This document shows, in pieces, positions 45,641 through 52,659 of a stretch of 64,000 bases of DNA (the stretch's first letter is position 1; each line of letters starts with the position of its first letter). The position numbers and the translations under genes were made by a program. Where the stretch lies: the NCBI GenBank assembly GCA_964432595.1, contig CAYSOF010000006.1:248001-312000 (forward strand), written 5' to 3'. A model generated the notes under the pieces. That model was not told the DNA's origin. It did not search any database and saw nothing but the letters and a program-made list of their open reading frames with translations. This stretch comes from DASYLJ01 sp964432595. GTDB taxonomy: Bacteria > Desulfobacterota > Binatia > DP-6.

Positions 45641-47095
45641 ATGGTCCCCCCGATGCCCACGCGTGCGCCGGCGAAGGCTCGCTGGATCGCCGCGATCCTC
45701 GCGGTCGCGTGGATACTGACGCTCGCCCCGGAGCTGCCCGAGCCGATCGGCCCATGGGCACCGATCGAGCGGACGGGGTGGCGCTGGCCGAACATCGCCG
45801 TCGAGTCGGCGATCGTCGTCGGCACCATGGGTGGGATGGTCGGGTGGCTCGTCGTGACGGGCGGGTGGCGCGATCCCGCAGTACGCACCCCGGACCGGAT
45901 GTCGAACGCGCAGTTCACCACGATGACGGAAGCGTCGGGTGGCGGCGTGATCGTCGCGCTCCTGCTGCTGACGATGGGCCCGCCATGGCTCTGCTGGCTC
46001 GCCGCGCGGCTCGCTACACGCGGCGGATTCACGCTCTGCGATCCCGCATTCCTGGTCGCAGCATCCGTCACGCTGCTGCTCGCGATCCCGATGACCGGCG
46101 CCCTGCTCGCCGATCGGCTCCGGCCCGTGCCGACCTGGCTGCTGCTGCCGCCCGCCGGCACGCGTGACGCCGCGCTCGACGACTGGTGCGGCCGGGCGCT
46201 GTATCCGCGCCGGGCCATCTGCGAGACGGCGAAGATGCGCGCGCCCGACTGGGGCGACGTCGACGGCTACACGTTCCCCGGCGCCCGCTGCGTCGCCGCG
46301 GACGTCGCCCAGCGGTTCACGCCGCGCGAGCGGACGATCGACACCGCCGCGGCGGCGCTCGGCATCGCCGTCGACGCCGAGGCGGTCGTGCAGCGCGACG
46401 TCGCGATCGGCGACGCCACGGTCGCGATCGCGGTGCGTCCGTCACGCGACGCGATGCCGGTGCTCGCGGTCGACGTGACCGACGATCCGTCCGCGCTGCA
46501 GCCACGCGCTGCCGAGCTCGCGCGGCTCGGCGTACCGGACTACTGGGTCATCGACGTCGACCCGCAGGCCGAGCGACCGGTGATGCTGTTCCGCCGGTCG
46601 TCGCCCGACCCGACCACCGGCGAGTATCTCCGTGTCCACGAGACGACCGCCGACGACGACGTCGCGCTGGACGCGGTCCGCCTAGGCGACATGCGACTGT
46701 CGTCGGCGGCGTTGCTGCCGGCGCGATGCGACGCCCCCGTCGCGCCCGAGGAGCCGCCGATGCCGGTGTTCGGGCCCGATGCGATCGTTCCGACGCCGCC
46801 ACGCTGCCAGGGCGACGACCCCGACATGCTCGCGCGCTGCACGCTGGAGCACGTCGCGGCCGGACAAGCGGTATTCCGCGCCGCCCATGGCCGGTACTTC
46901 ACGGGTCGATGCGACGAGCTGCCGGAGGTGACGTTGCCGAAGGGCGTCTCCTGCTCGCAGGCCGGGAGCGACTTCAGCTACAGCGCAACGGCCGCGCATC
47001 CGGAGAGCCCCCTGCACCAGGTCTGCTCCGTCGCGGTCGACGCGCCCGACGAGATGCCGATCGTCCACTGCGCGCCGGCAGAGCTGGCCGGCTGA
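45641..47095 (+). CDS. Membrane protein with Uma2-like (PD-(D/E)xK fold) segment
   Basis: A 484-aa protein with membrane segments at about 12-35, 48-75, 100-125 and 135-160, then a region at about 230-350 resembling the Uma2/DUF820 nuclease fold: MPVLAVDVTDDPSALQPRAA, LARLGVPDYWVIDVDPQAER and MLFRRSSPD. Classical Uma2 proteins have LVVEVLS and an acidic/Lys active site; here the Glu is Asp (AVDVTDD) and I cannot confirm the Lys, so activity is doubtful. The C-terminal part (about 390-480) has paired Cys (CQGDD, CTLEH, CDELPE, CSQAG, CSVAV, HCAPAE). I know of no described family with this combination. Confidence 0.65.
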   Translation: MVPPMPTRAPAKARWIAAILAVAWILTLAPELPEPIGPWAPIERTGWRWPNIAVESAIVVGTMGGMVGWLVVTGGWRDPAVRTPDRMSNAQFTTMTEASGGGVIVALLLLTMGPPWLCWLAARLATRGGFTLCDPAFLVAASVTLLLAIPMTGALLADRLRPVPTWLLLPPAGTRDAALDDWCGRALYPRRAICETAKMRAPDWGDVDGYTFPGARCVAADVAQRFTPRERTIDTAAAALGIAVDAEAVVQRDVAIGDATVAIAVRPSRDAMPVLAVDVTDDPSALQPRAAELARLGVPDYWVIDVDPQAERPVMLFRRSSPDPTTGEYLRVHETTADDDVALDAVRLGDMRLSSAALLPARCDAPVAPEEPPMPVFGPDAIVPTPPRCQGDDPDMLARCTLEHVAAGQAVFRAAHGRYFTGRCDELPEVTLPKGVSCSQAGSDFSYSATAAHPESPLHQVCSVAVDAPDEMPIVHCAPAELAG

Positions 47096-47101
47096 TCGAC
47101 C

Positions 47102-48943
47102 CTACTCGAGGAATCCCGGCAGCGGCGGCGCGCCGTCGCGTCCCACCGCCGCGACCTCGCGCATGCGGTCCGTCGCCGTACCCGTGCCGTCGTCGGCGAG
47201 CGGCGTCTCGTGGCCGTCGGGCACGAAGAGCTGCGGGTGGTCGAACGGCGCACGACGGTCGCGGACGCGCTCGTCGGTGAGCGCGACCAGGAACGCCTCG
47301 AACGCCGCCAGCTCCTCGTCGGTGTTCTCGAGGACGTTCAAGCCGGCGATCTCGAGCGTGCCGTCGAGCGAGTGCTGCGGGCGGACGTCGCCGCCGCGCG
47401 AGTAGAAGCGGAGCACGTCGGCGAGACGCAGGAAGCCGCCGGTGTGGAAGTACGGCGCCGTCAGCGCGACGTTGCGCAGGCCGGGCACCTTCATGGCGCC
47501 GTCGTTCGCGATCGGCTCGGGCGGCGGCGACGCGAGGCGACGCACCGTCGACAGCGGCAGCCCGAGCTCGCTCGTGCCGCCGACGCCCGGGTCGTCGGTC
47601 GTCGGCACGATCGCGATGTTGTTGAAGCCGCGGTCGAGCGCCTGCCCTTCGCGGATGCGCGTCGGGCTCTCCCGCACGCGGCGGACCGACGCACCCGTCA
47701 GCTCGGCGCCCTCGTGGCAGTTGATGCAGCGGCCGCGCGTCTGGCTGCGGAAGAGGTCGACGCCGTGGATCGCCGCCGCCGAGATCGCGTCGGGGTCGCC
47801 GTCCATGAAGCGGTCGTACGGCGAGTCGTCCGCAACGAGCGTGCGCTCGTATGCCTGCACCGCGAGGCCGAAGAAGAGCGCGAAGTTGTGCTGCATCAGC
47901 GTGTACTCGCGCGTGTCGGGATCGCCGTCGAGCCGATCGACGACGTCGACCACGCCGTCGGGATGAACGCGCAGACGGCCCCGAGCGCGCCACCACTCCG
48001 GACGGAACGCGCGCTGCACGAGCGTGTCGTAGCGCGTGAGACGGATGCCGGGCGCCGGGAAGCGCGACAGCGATCCGAGCACGCCGTCGTCCGGGTGCAC
48101 CTGCTGCAGCGCCAGCGGCCGGAGCCGGCGGACGCGGCGGCCAAGCTCCTGCCGCCCGCGCAGGAACTTGCCCGACACGTGCCGCGTGTCGCGACCCTCG
48201 GCCGCCATCTCGACGGCGCTGCCGACCGGCATCACCGCCTGCGACGCGAGGCTCGAGTCCTCGAAGCGCACGCGCACCGGCGACGGCACGCCGTCCGCAC
48301 CGGCGCGGTAGACGAACGCCGTCGGATCGTCGTCGCCGAGGCCGTTGACGCCGTTGAAGACGTTCTGCGCGCGCCCATCCCAGAACTGGCGATGGTTGAA
48401 GACCGCGTTGATCACCGTCGGCGCATTGCGCCCGACGACCTGCCGCACGTTGAGGCCGCCCGTGCGGAAGCCGTTCGGATCGGGGATCGCCGTCAGCCGC
48501 TCGCGCGCGCGGCCGCTCCACCCGTCGAACCCGAAGCGGCCGACGCCCTGGGAGCCGACGACGTCGTTCGTCCCCGCCGACAGCGGGAAGTCGTCGGGCG
48601 TCAGCTGGTGGTTCGGGCCGAGGTGGCCGGCGAACGTCGTGTCGGGCACGACGCCGCGCGTGCCGGGATCGAGCTGGTTGCGCGAGCGGCTGTCGGCGCC
48701 GGCGTGGAAGTGGCAGGTCGCGCAGGCGGTGCGGCCGTCACTGCCGACCTGCATGTCCCAGAAGAGCGCCTTTCCTAGGACGAGGAGCGCGTCGCGATCG
48801 CGCACGACCTCGTCGAGGTTCCCAGGCCCGGGGACGGCGACCGTTTTCAGCGACGGCGGGCGGGGCGGATCGTCGGCGGCGGTGGCGAGCGATGCCGTCG
48901 CGAGCGTCAGGACCGCGACCAGCATTCTCGGGATTCTTTGCAT
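47102..48943 (-). CDS. Di-haem cytochrome c peroxidase/MauG-family protein (copy 1)
   Basis: A 613-aa periplasmic protein with a signal peptide (MQRIPRMLVAVLTLATASLATA). It has two CxxCH haem sites: CATCH at residues 74-78 in the N-terminal domain and CINCH at 406-410. The stretches LGKALFWDMQVGSDG, NAPTVINAVFNHRQFWDGRAQ and VPGLRNVALTAPYFHTGG match the bacterial di-haem peroxidase/MauG superfamily. Family enzymes reduce H2O2 or, in MauG and MbnH, oxidise Trp residues of a partner protein over long range. At 613 aa it is longer than CcpA (about 330-350) because of insertions. Upstream lies an 18-bp palindrome shared with its paralogue and with the two partner genes. The start is at 48943, giving the signal peptide. 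Confidence 0.9.
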   Translation of the reverse strand: MQRIPRMLVAVLTLATASLATAADDPPRPPSLKTVAVPGPGNLDEVVRDRDALLVLGKALFWDMQVGSDGRTACATCHFHAGADSRSRNQLDPGTRGVVPDTTFAGHLGPNHQLTPDDFPLSAGTNDVVGSQGVGRFGFDGWSGRARERLTAIPDPNGFRTGGLNVRQVVGRNAPTVINAVFNHRQFWDGRAQNVFNGVNGLGDDDPTAFVYRAGADGVPSPVRVRFEDSSLASQAVMPVGSAVEMAAEGRDTRHVSGKFLRGRQELGRRVRRLRPLALQQVHPDDGVLGSLSRFPAPGIRLTRYDTLVQRAFRPEWWRARGRLRVHPDGVVDVVDRLDGDPDTREYTLMQHNFALFFGLAVQAYERTLVADDSPYDRFMDGDPDAISAAAIHGVDLFRSQTRGRCINCHEGAELTGASVRRVRESPTRIREGQALDRGFNNIAIVPTTDDPGVGGTSELGLPLSTVRRLASPPPEPIANDGAMKVPGLRNVALTAPYFHTGGFLRLADVLRFYSRGGDVRPQHSLDGTLEIAGLNVLENTDEELAAFEAFLVALTDERVRDRRAPFDHPQLFVPDGHETPLADDGTGTATDRMREVAAVGRDGAPPLPGFLE

Positions 48944-49003
48944 CGTACGGCTCAACGGCTTCGGCCTCGTGACATTCCTAGCCCGGGCCCTTCGCGACCC
49001 AGC

Positions 49004-49021
49004 ATGCGGCACGATGTCGCA
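49004..49021. promoter_or_regulatory. Shared 18-bp operator-like repeat, copy 1
   Basis: ATGCGGCACGATGTCGCA, identical to the copies at 50269 and 52597. The inner 17 bases form an imperfect dyad TGCGnCAnnnTGnCGCA. It lies 60 bp upstream of the start of the di-haem enzyme at 48943 and directly downstream of a strong hairpin that ends the preceding gene. A transcription-factor site is the simplest reading. Confidence 0.75.
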
Positions 49022-49053
49022 GCGGGGGGCGCGCGGAAGCGCGCGCCCCCCGC
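49022..49053 (-). terminator. Hairpin downstream of secreted partner gene A
   Basis: A 13-bp perfect GC stem (49022-49034 with 49041-49053) and a 6-base loop, beginning 12 nt after the stop codon of the minus-strand gene ending at 49066. No T tract follows. It separates transcription of that gene from the di-haem enzyme gene and sits immediately next to operator copy 1. Confidence 0.65.
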
Positions 49054-49065
49054 TGGTTCGATGCG

Positions 49066-50184
49066 TTACGGGATGGTGGTGGCGTCGCAGATGCGCGCCG
49101 CCTTGTTCAGCACGCAGTCGGCCGTCTCCTTGCCGATGAGCGGCTCGTCGTTCTCCCAGTCGGCCTTCTTGCAGCTCTTGAGGCCGATCTTGGTCGAGAC
49201 GTCGAAGGTGCCGCAGAACTCGGCGCGCGAGCAGCCGAGCGCGTCGACCGGGGTCGCGGCGGGCGTCGCCGAGCAGTCGTCCGTCGCGTCACCCACGCCG
49301 TCGCCGTCCGTGTCGGCCGTGGCGGCGGCGAGGTCGGCCTCGCACACGGCCAGGTCGGCCTCGCACTGGGAATTGGCGTCCGTTTTCGGCGAGAGGGTTA
49401 CCGTCACCTGGTACTGGCCCGGCGTGCCGCCCAGCGCGCCGACGACCAGCGTGTACTCGCCGGCATAGGTGCCGTCGACGATGTAGGTGCGGCTGAGCGT
49501 CCGGCCTGCGCCGGTCGCGACCGAGTAGTCCAGGAGGGTGAGGCCAGTCGAGCCCAGCGGGTTGTCGACCGGCGTCGGGCTCGTGATGAACGTCTGATGA
49601 CGGCTGGAGCCGGGATTGGTGTCCCAGCCGCCATAGAGCGCGAAGGCGAGCCGCGGCGCCACGCCGTCGGACGGATCGTCGGTGACCGTGATGGTCATCT
49701 TGATGGGCCCGTTCGCGATCAACGTATCGATCGGCGAGGTATGGATCAGGCCGAAGTCGAGGCCGTGGCCCCAGCCCTGGTCGCCATTCCCCGGATCGGC
49801 CCAGGACAGGCCGCCGACGCCGATGACGCGATCGGTCGGGTAGTCGGGGTCGTTCGCCGCGTTGTACGTGTTGGTCTGCTGCAGCAGGCTGTTGTTCGGA
49901 GGGAACGCGAGCGGAGCGCCGGTCTGGATGGTGGCGTTGGCCGTCGTGTTGTGGACACCCGCGTACCACTGCACCGGAAGCCCGCCGCCATACTCGCCGC
50001 TGATCGGGTTGCCGTTCGTCCACGTGCCCGGGTTGGCGGGCAGCCCGTCGTTGCCGACGCTGCCGCCCATGCCCGCACCGTAGCCGGCGATGTTGTAGCT
50101 GCTGTGGGCATGTCCCGTCGCCGGCGCGCCCAACAGCGCCAGGACACTGGCGACGGCCATCGTCGTTTCTGCGATCCGCTTCAT
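49066..50184 (-). CDS. Secreted partner protein A with predicted N-terminal His and TSP3-like repeat
   Basis: A 372-aa protein. The signal peptide ends ...PATGHA at residue 26, so the mature protein would begin His27-Ser-Ser-Tyr-Asn-Ile. It is a clear paralogue of the protein at 51440-52561: both share HxxYNIxGYG near the mature start, LPVQWY-x-G-x-H, RVIGVGGLSW, GDQGWGHGLD-x-GL-x-H and RHQTF. Near residue 300 is a calcium-binding TSP3-like segment (DTDGDGVGDATDDC), followed by a Cys-rich tail with SCKKADWENDEP. An N-terminal His plus conserved internal His residues recalls copper histidine-brace proteins (LPMO, PmoB, CopC), though this is not an LPMO sequence. The start has a GGAGGA 6-8 nt upstream. 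It lies beside di-haem enzyme copy 1. Confidence 0.82.
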   Translation of the reverse strand: MKRIAETTMAVASVLALLGAPATGHAHSSYNIAGYGAGMGGSVGNDGLPANPGTWTNGNPISGEYGGGLPVQWYAGVHNTTANATIQTGAPLAFPPNNSLLQQTNTYNAANDPDYPTDRVIGVGGLSWADPGNGDQGWGHGLDFGLIHTSPIDTLIANGPIKMTITVTDDPSDGVAPRLAFALYGGWDTNPGSSRHQTFITSPTPVDNPLGSTGLTLLDYSVATGAGRTLSRTYIVDGTYAGEYTLVVGALGGTPGQYQVTVTLSPKTDANSQCEADLAVCEADLAAATADTDGDGVGDATDDCSATPAATPVDALGCSRAEFCGTFDVSTKIGLKSCKKADWENDEPLIGKETADCVLNKAARICDATTIP

Positions 50185-50268
50185 CGTCTTCCTCCGAGTG
50201 ATGTCGAGCGTTCTGAGGACTGTCGCCCGAGTGGCCAACACACCTAGCGTGATGGGGCGATTCATAGA

Positions 50269-50286
50269 ATGCGGCACGATGTCGCA
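50269..50286. promoter_or_regulatory. Shared 18-bp operator-like repeat, copy 2
   Basis: Identical 18 bases to copies 1 and 3, 84 bp upstream of the start codon of partner protein A (50184, minus strand) and just beyond the 3' end of the small gene at 50305. The half-sites TGCGnCA and TGnCGCA are separated by 3 bp. Confidence 0.75.
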
Positions 50287-50304
50287 CCGCGCGCGAACGC
50301 GGGA

Positions 50305-50583
50305 TCATCGCGGGCAGACGTGCAGCGTCGCACCCGACCGCACGGCCATCTCGCCGGGCGTCGTCTCGCCGCCGAGGAGGCGGACCATGGCTGCGGCGCC
50401 GCTGACATTGGTGCAGTCGACGCAGCCCTCGTGTCCGGCACACCGCCATGCCGTCGGATCGACGAACGCGAGCGCCACCTCGTCCGGCGCGACGTCGCGG
50501 AGGCTGCGCGCGCCGCGGGCTTCCGCCGCAACGAAGCAGAGCATCACGGCACTGACGACGAGGCGCGCGCGCGGGACGAGCAT
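50305..50583 (-). CDS. Small secreted Cys-containing protein
   Basis: A 92-aa protein with a likely signal peptide to about residue 24 (ending VAAEARG) and a short mature part with four Cys (WRCAGHEGCVDCTN and a final HVCPR). The mature segment EVALAFVDPTAWRCAGHEGC may bind metal or form disulfides. It lies last in a likely transcript with partner protein B and the mono-haem cytochrome, all minus strand; the gap to the cytochrome stop is 71 nt. No family recognised. Confidence 0.6.
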   Translation of the reverse strand: MLVPRARLVVSAVMLCFVAAEARGARSLRDVAPDEVALAFVDPTAWRCAGHEGCVDCTNVSGAAAMVRLLGGETTPGEMAVRSGATLHVCPR

Positions 50584-50654
50584 GGCCCCACACTAGCGGC
50601 CGCGCGGTCGACTGCCGATGCGACGCGTCGTCGCGCGACGAATCGTCGCACCGC

Positions 50655-51464
50655 TCACGGACAGTCGTCGACCGCGCCGTCCGCGATCCATCGTCGTAGC
50701 GCCGCCACGACGCCGGCAGGGAGCGGGGTCTCACCGAGCGGCATCGCCCCGCCGCAGGAGGCATCGAGACACTGCTCGTCGAATGCCGCCTGCGTCCCCT
50801 CCACCTTTTGCACGAGCCAGCTCAGCTCCGGCGCGCCGGGCGCGACCAGGAGCCGGCCGGGCAGCTGCGCGCTCGCCACACCGACCAGGCTCGCGTACGC
50901 CGTTCCGCACCGATGGAGGCCGTCGAGCCCGCCCTCGCCGTCCGTGCCGGCATGGCACGTGCCGCAACGCGGCCCGATCGCCTCCGCATGGATCGCCGCC
51001 CAGGACGGCGGGAAGGTCGTCGAGGTCGTCGTCGTGGTGGTCGGCGCGACGGCGCACGCGACCGCGCAGCTCGTCGCCGCGTCGATCGCGCGCCGCGTGC
51101 CCGTGTCGGCGACGCAGCCGCGCGGTCGCCGTATCCGACACGTTTGCGCGCCGGTCGCGACGCGCTGCTCGCAGCAGGCCACGGCCCCCGGCCGGCCGCA
51201 CGTCGACCGTCGCAACGACGCTCTGCATGCGCGCCGCAGCCGGCGGTCGTCTACGGCGGTGACGAGGGCCCGACGGACGCAGCGACGGTAGGAAGCGCGC
51301 GTTCCGACACACGGACACGATCGCTCGACCACGGCCGTCACGCTGTCGGGACACGACGCGGCGACGGCGCCGCGCGCGAGGGCGACGGCGAGGAGCAGCG
51401 TGACGGCGGCCGCGACGCGGCGGCCGCCGTCACCGACGTTCAGGGGGCCGCCGTCGCGTTGCAC
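50655..51464 (-). CDS. Secreted mono-haem c-type cytochrome with Thr linker
   Basis: A 269-aa protein starting with GTG (no better in-frame start). It has a hydrophobic signal segment at about residues 17-35. An N-terminal Cys-rich domain (eight or more Cys between 38 and 140) is joined by a Thr-rich linker (TTTTTTSTTFPPSW) to a C-terminal cytochrome-like domain with one haem site, CGTCH, followed by GLDG and MPLGETPLPAGVVAALRRWI, as in planctomycete-type cytochrome domains where the Met may be the sixth ligand. Its start overlaps the end of partner protein B by 25 nt, so the two are in one operon. A possible electron donor for the di-haem enzymes (inference). Confidence 0.78.
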   Translation of the reverse strand: MQRDGGPLNVGDGGRRVAAAVTLLLAVALARGAVAASCPDSVTAVVERSCPCVGTRASYRRCVRRALVTAVDDRRLRRACRASLRRSTCGRPGAVACCEQRVATGAQTCRIRRPRGCVADTGTRRAIDAATSCAVACAVAPTTTTTTSTTFPPSWAAIHAEAIGPRCGTCHAGTDGEGGLDGLHRCGTAYASLVGVASAQLPGRLLVAPGAPELSWLVQKVEGTQAAFDEQCLDASCGGAMPLGETPLPAGVVAALRRWIADGAVDDCP

Positions 51465-52561
51465 GCGTTCGCCGACTTCGAGAACGCGCAGTCCGCTTGC
51501 TTGCCCTTCATCGCCGGCTCGTCGTTCTTCCAGTCGAGCTTCTTGCAGGTCTTGCGGTCGGACTTCTTGGCGATCGCAAAGGCGGCGCAGAACTCGGCCT
51601 GCGAGCAGCCGCCGTCGTCGACGAACTGACCTGCCGGCGTGCTCGTGCAGCGATCACGCGCGTCCGGCACGCCGTCGCCGTCGGCGTCGGCCGTCATCGA
51701 GGCGATCGTCGCGTTGGCGGTGCCGAGATCCGTCTGGCACTGCGCGAGCTGCTCGTTCGCGTCGTCGCCCGTCGGGAAGAGACCCGCCGTGAGCTGGTAC
51801 TGACCGGCAACGCCGCCGAGCGCGCCGACGAAGATCGTGTAGTGGCCTTCGAAGGCGGGATCCAGGTCGTAGGAGCGGCTGATCGTCGCACCCGCGCCCG
51901 AGGCCACGGCGAAGTCGATCAGCGTCAGACCCGTCGAGCCGAGCGGATCGTCGACCGGCGACGGGTTCGTCGTGAAGGTCTGGTGGCGCGTCGACGTCGC
52001 GCTCGTGTCCCAGCCGCCGTAGATCGCGTAGGCGAGCTGGACGGCGACACCGTCGGACGGGTCGTCCGCGAGCGTGATGGTGAGCTTGAGCGGGCCGTCG
52101 GCCGTGAGCTCGTCGAGCGGCGACACGTGCACGAGTCCGTAGTCGAGGCCGTGGCCCCATCCCTGGTCGCCGTTCGACGGATCCGTCCACGACAGCCCGC
52201 CGACGCCGATCACGCGGTCGGTCGGCAGGTCCGGGTCGGTGTCGGCGTTGTAGCTCGCGACCTGCGCGGCGAGGCTGCCGGCGGGCGGGTTCACGGCGGA
52301 CCCGGTCTGGATCGTCCGCACCTGGGTCGGCGAATGGAGCCCGCAGTACCACTGCACCGGCAGCGTACCGGCGTAGCCTTCGGCGGGTCCGTTCGTCCAG
52401 CTCGCCGACGCGTCGGCGGGATCGCCGTCGGCGCCGTTCGTGCTGCCGCCGAGGCCGGAGCCGTAGCCGGAGATGTTGTAGGTGGCGTGCGCATGCGCAT
52501 GCGACGACGCGAGCAGCAGCGACGCCGCGATCGACAGGGCGAGAGTCGCCAACTTGTGCAT
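51440..52561 (-). CDS. Secreted partner protein B with predicted N-terminal His and TSP3-like repeat
   Basis: A 373-aa paralogue of partner protein A. The signal peptide is MHKLATLALSIAASLLLASSHAHA, cleavage giving His25-Ala-Thr-Tyr-Asn-Ile (cleavage two residues earlier would also expose a His). Conserved with A: WTNG, LPVQWY-x-G-x-H, TDRVIGVGGLSW, GDQGWGHGLD, TRHQTF, DPLGSTGLTL and GHYTIFVGALGG (a PPC/cohesin-like beta domain), the DADGDGVPDARDRC segment and TCKKLDWKNDEP at the C-terminus. Divergent from di-haem enzyme copy 2 across 98 bp that hold operator copy 3. It heads an operon with the cytochrome and small Cys protein. It may be the substrate or copper partner of the di-haem enzyme. 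Confidence 0.82.
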   Translation of the reverse strand: MHKLATLALSIAASLLLASSHAHAHATYNISGYGSGLGGSTNGADGDPADASASWTNGPAEGYAGTLPVQWYCGLHSPTQVRTIQTGSAVNPPAGSLAAQVASYNADTDPDLPTDRVIGVGGLSWTDPSNGDQGWGHGLDYGLVHVSPLDELTADGPLKLTITLADDPSDGVAVQLAYAIYGGWDTSATSTRHQTFTTNPSPVDDPLGSTGLTLIDFAVASGAGATISRSYDLDPAFEGHYTIFVGALGGVAGQYQLTAGLFPTGDDANEQLAQCQTDLGTANATIASMTADADGDGVPDARDRCTSTPAGQFVDDGGCSQAEFCAAFAIAKKSDRKTCKKLDWKNDEPAMKGKQADCAFSKSANACNATAAP

Positions 52562-52596
52562 ATCTCTCGGATATCGGGCGGCGGGCAGGACCGACA

Positions 52597-52614
52597 ATGC
52601 GGCACGATGTCGCA
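52597..52614. promoter_or_regulatory. Shared 18-bp operator-like repeat, copy 3 (bidirectional)
   Basis: The same 18 bases, between divergent genes: 35 bp from the start of partner protein B (52561, minus) and 45 bp from the start of di-haem copy 2 (52660, plus). Here the right half-site continues into a perfect 12-bp palindrome, GTCGCATGCGAC at 52609-52620, giving an extra half-site that could allow two-way control. Confidence 0.78.
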
Positions 52615-52659
52615 TGCGACGATCTGCCCCGGTTTTCCCGTCGACGCCGGACGTCGCCC

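Noticed and set aside
49066..52561. Partner proteins A and B as MbnP copper proteins
   Set aside because: The di-haem neighbour suggested it, but the partner sequences, with a HxxYNIxGYG start and TSP3-like segment, do not look like the MbnP sequences I know. Kept as an unassigned family.
49066..52561. Partner proteins as lytic polysaccharide monooxygenases because of the N-terminal His
   Set aside because: No AA10-type core motifs and a different length; only the predicted N-terminal His is shared.
49004..52614. The 18-bp repeat as the start of a short peptide or gene (it reads Met-Arg-His-Asp-Val-Ala)
   Set aside because: After the shared 18 bases the three reading frames diverge completely and lead into antisense sequence; position and dyad symmetry fit an operator better.
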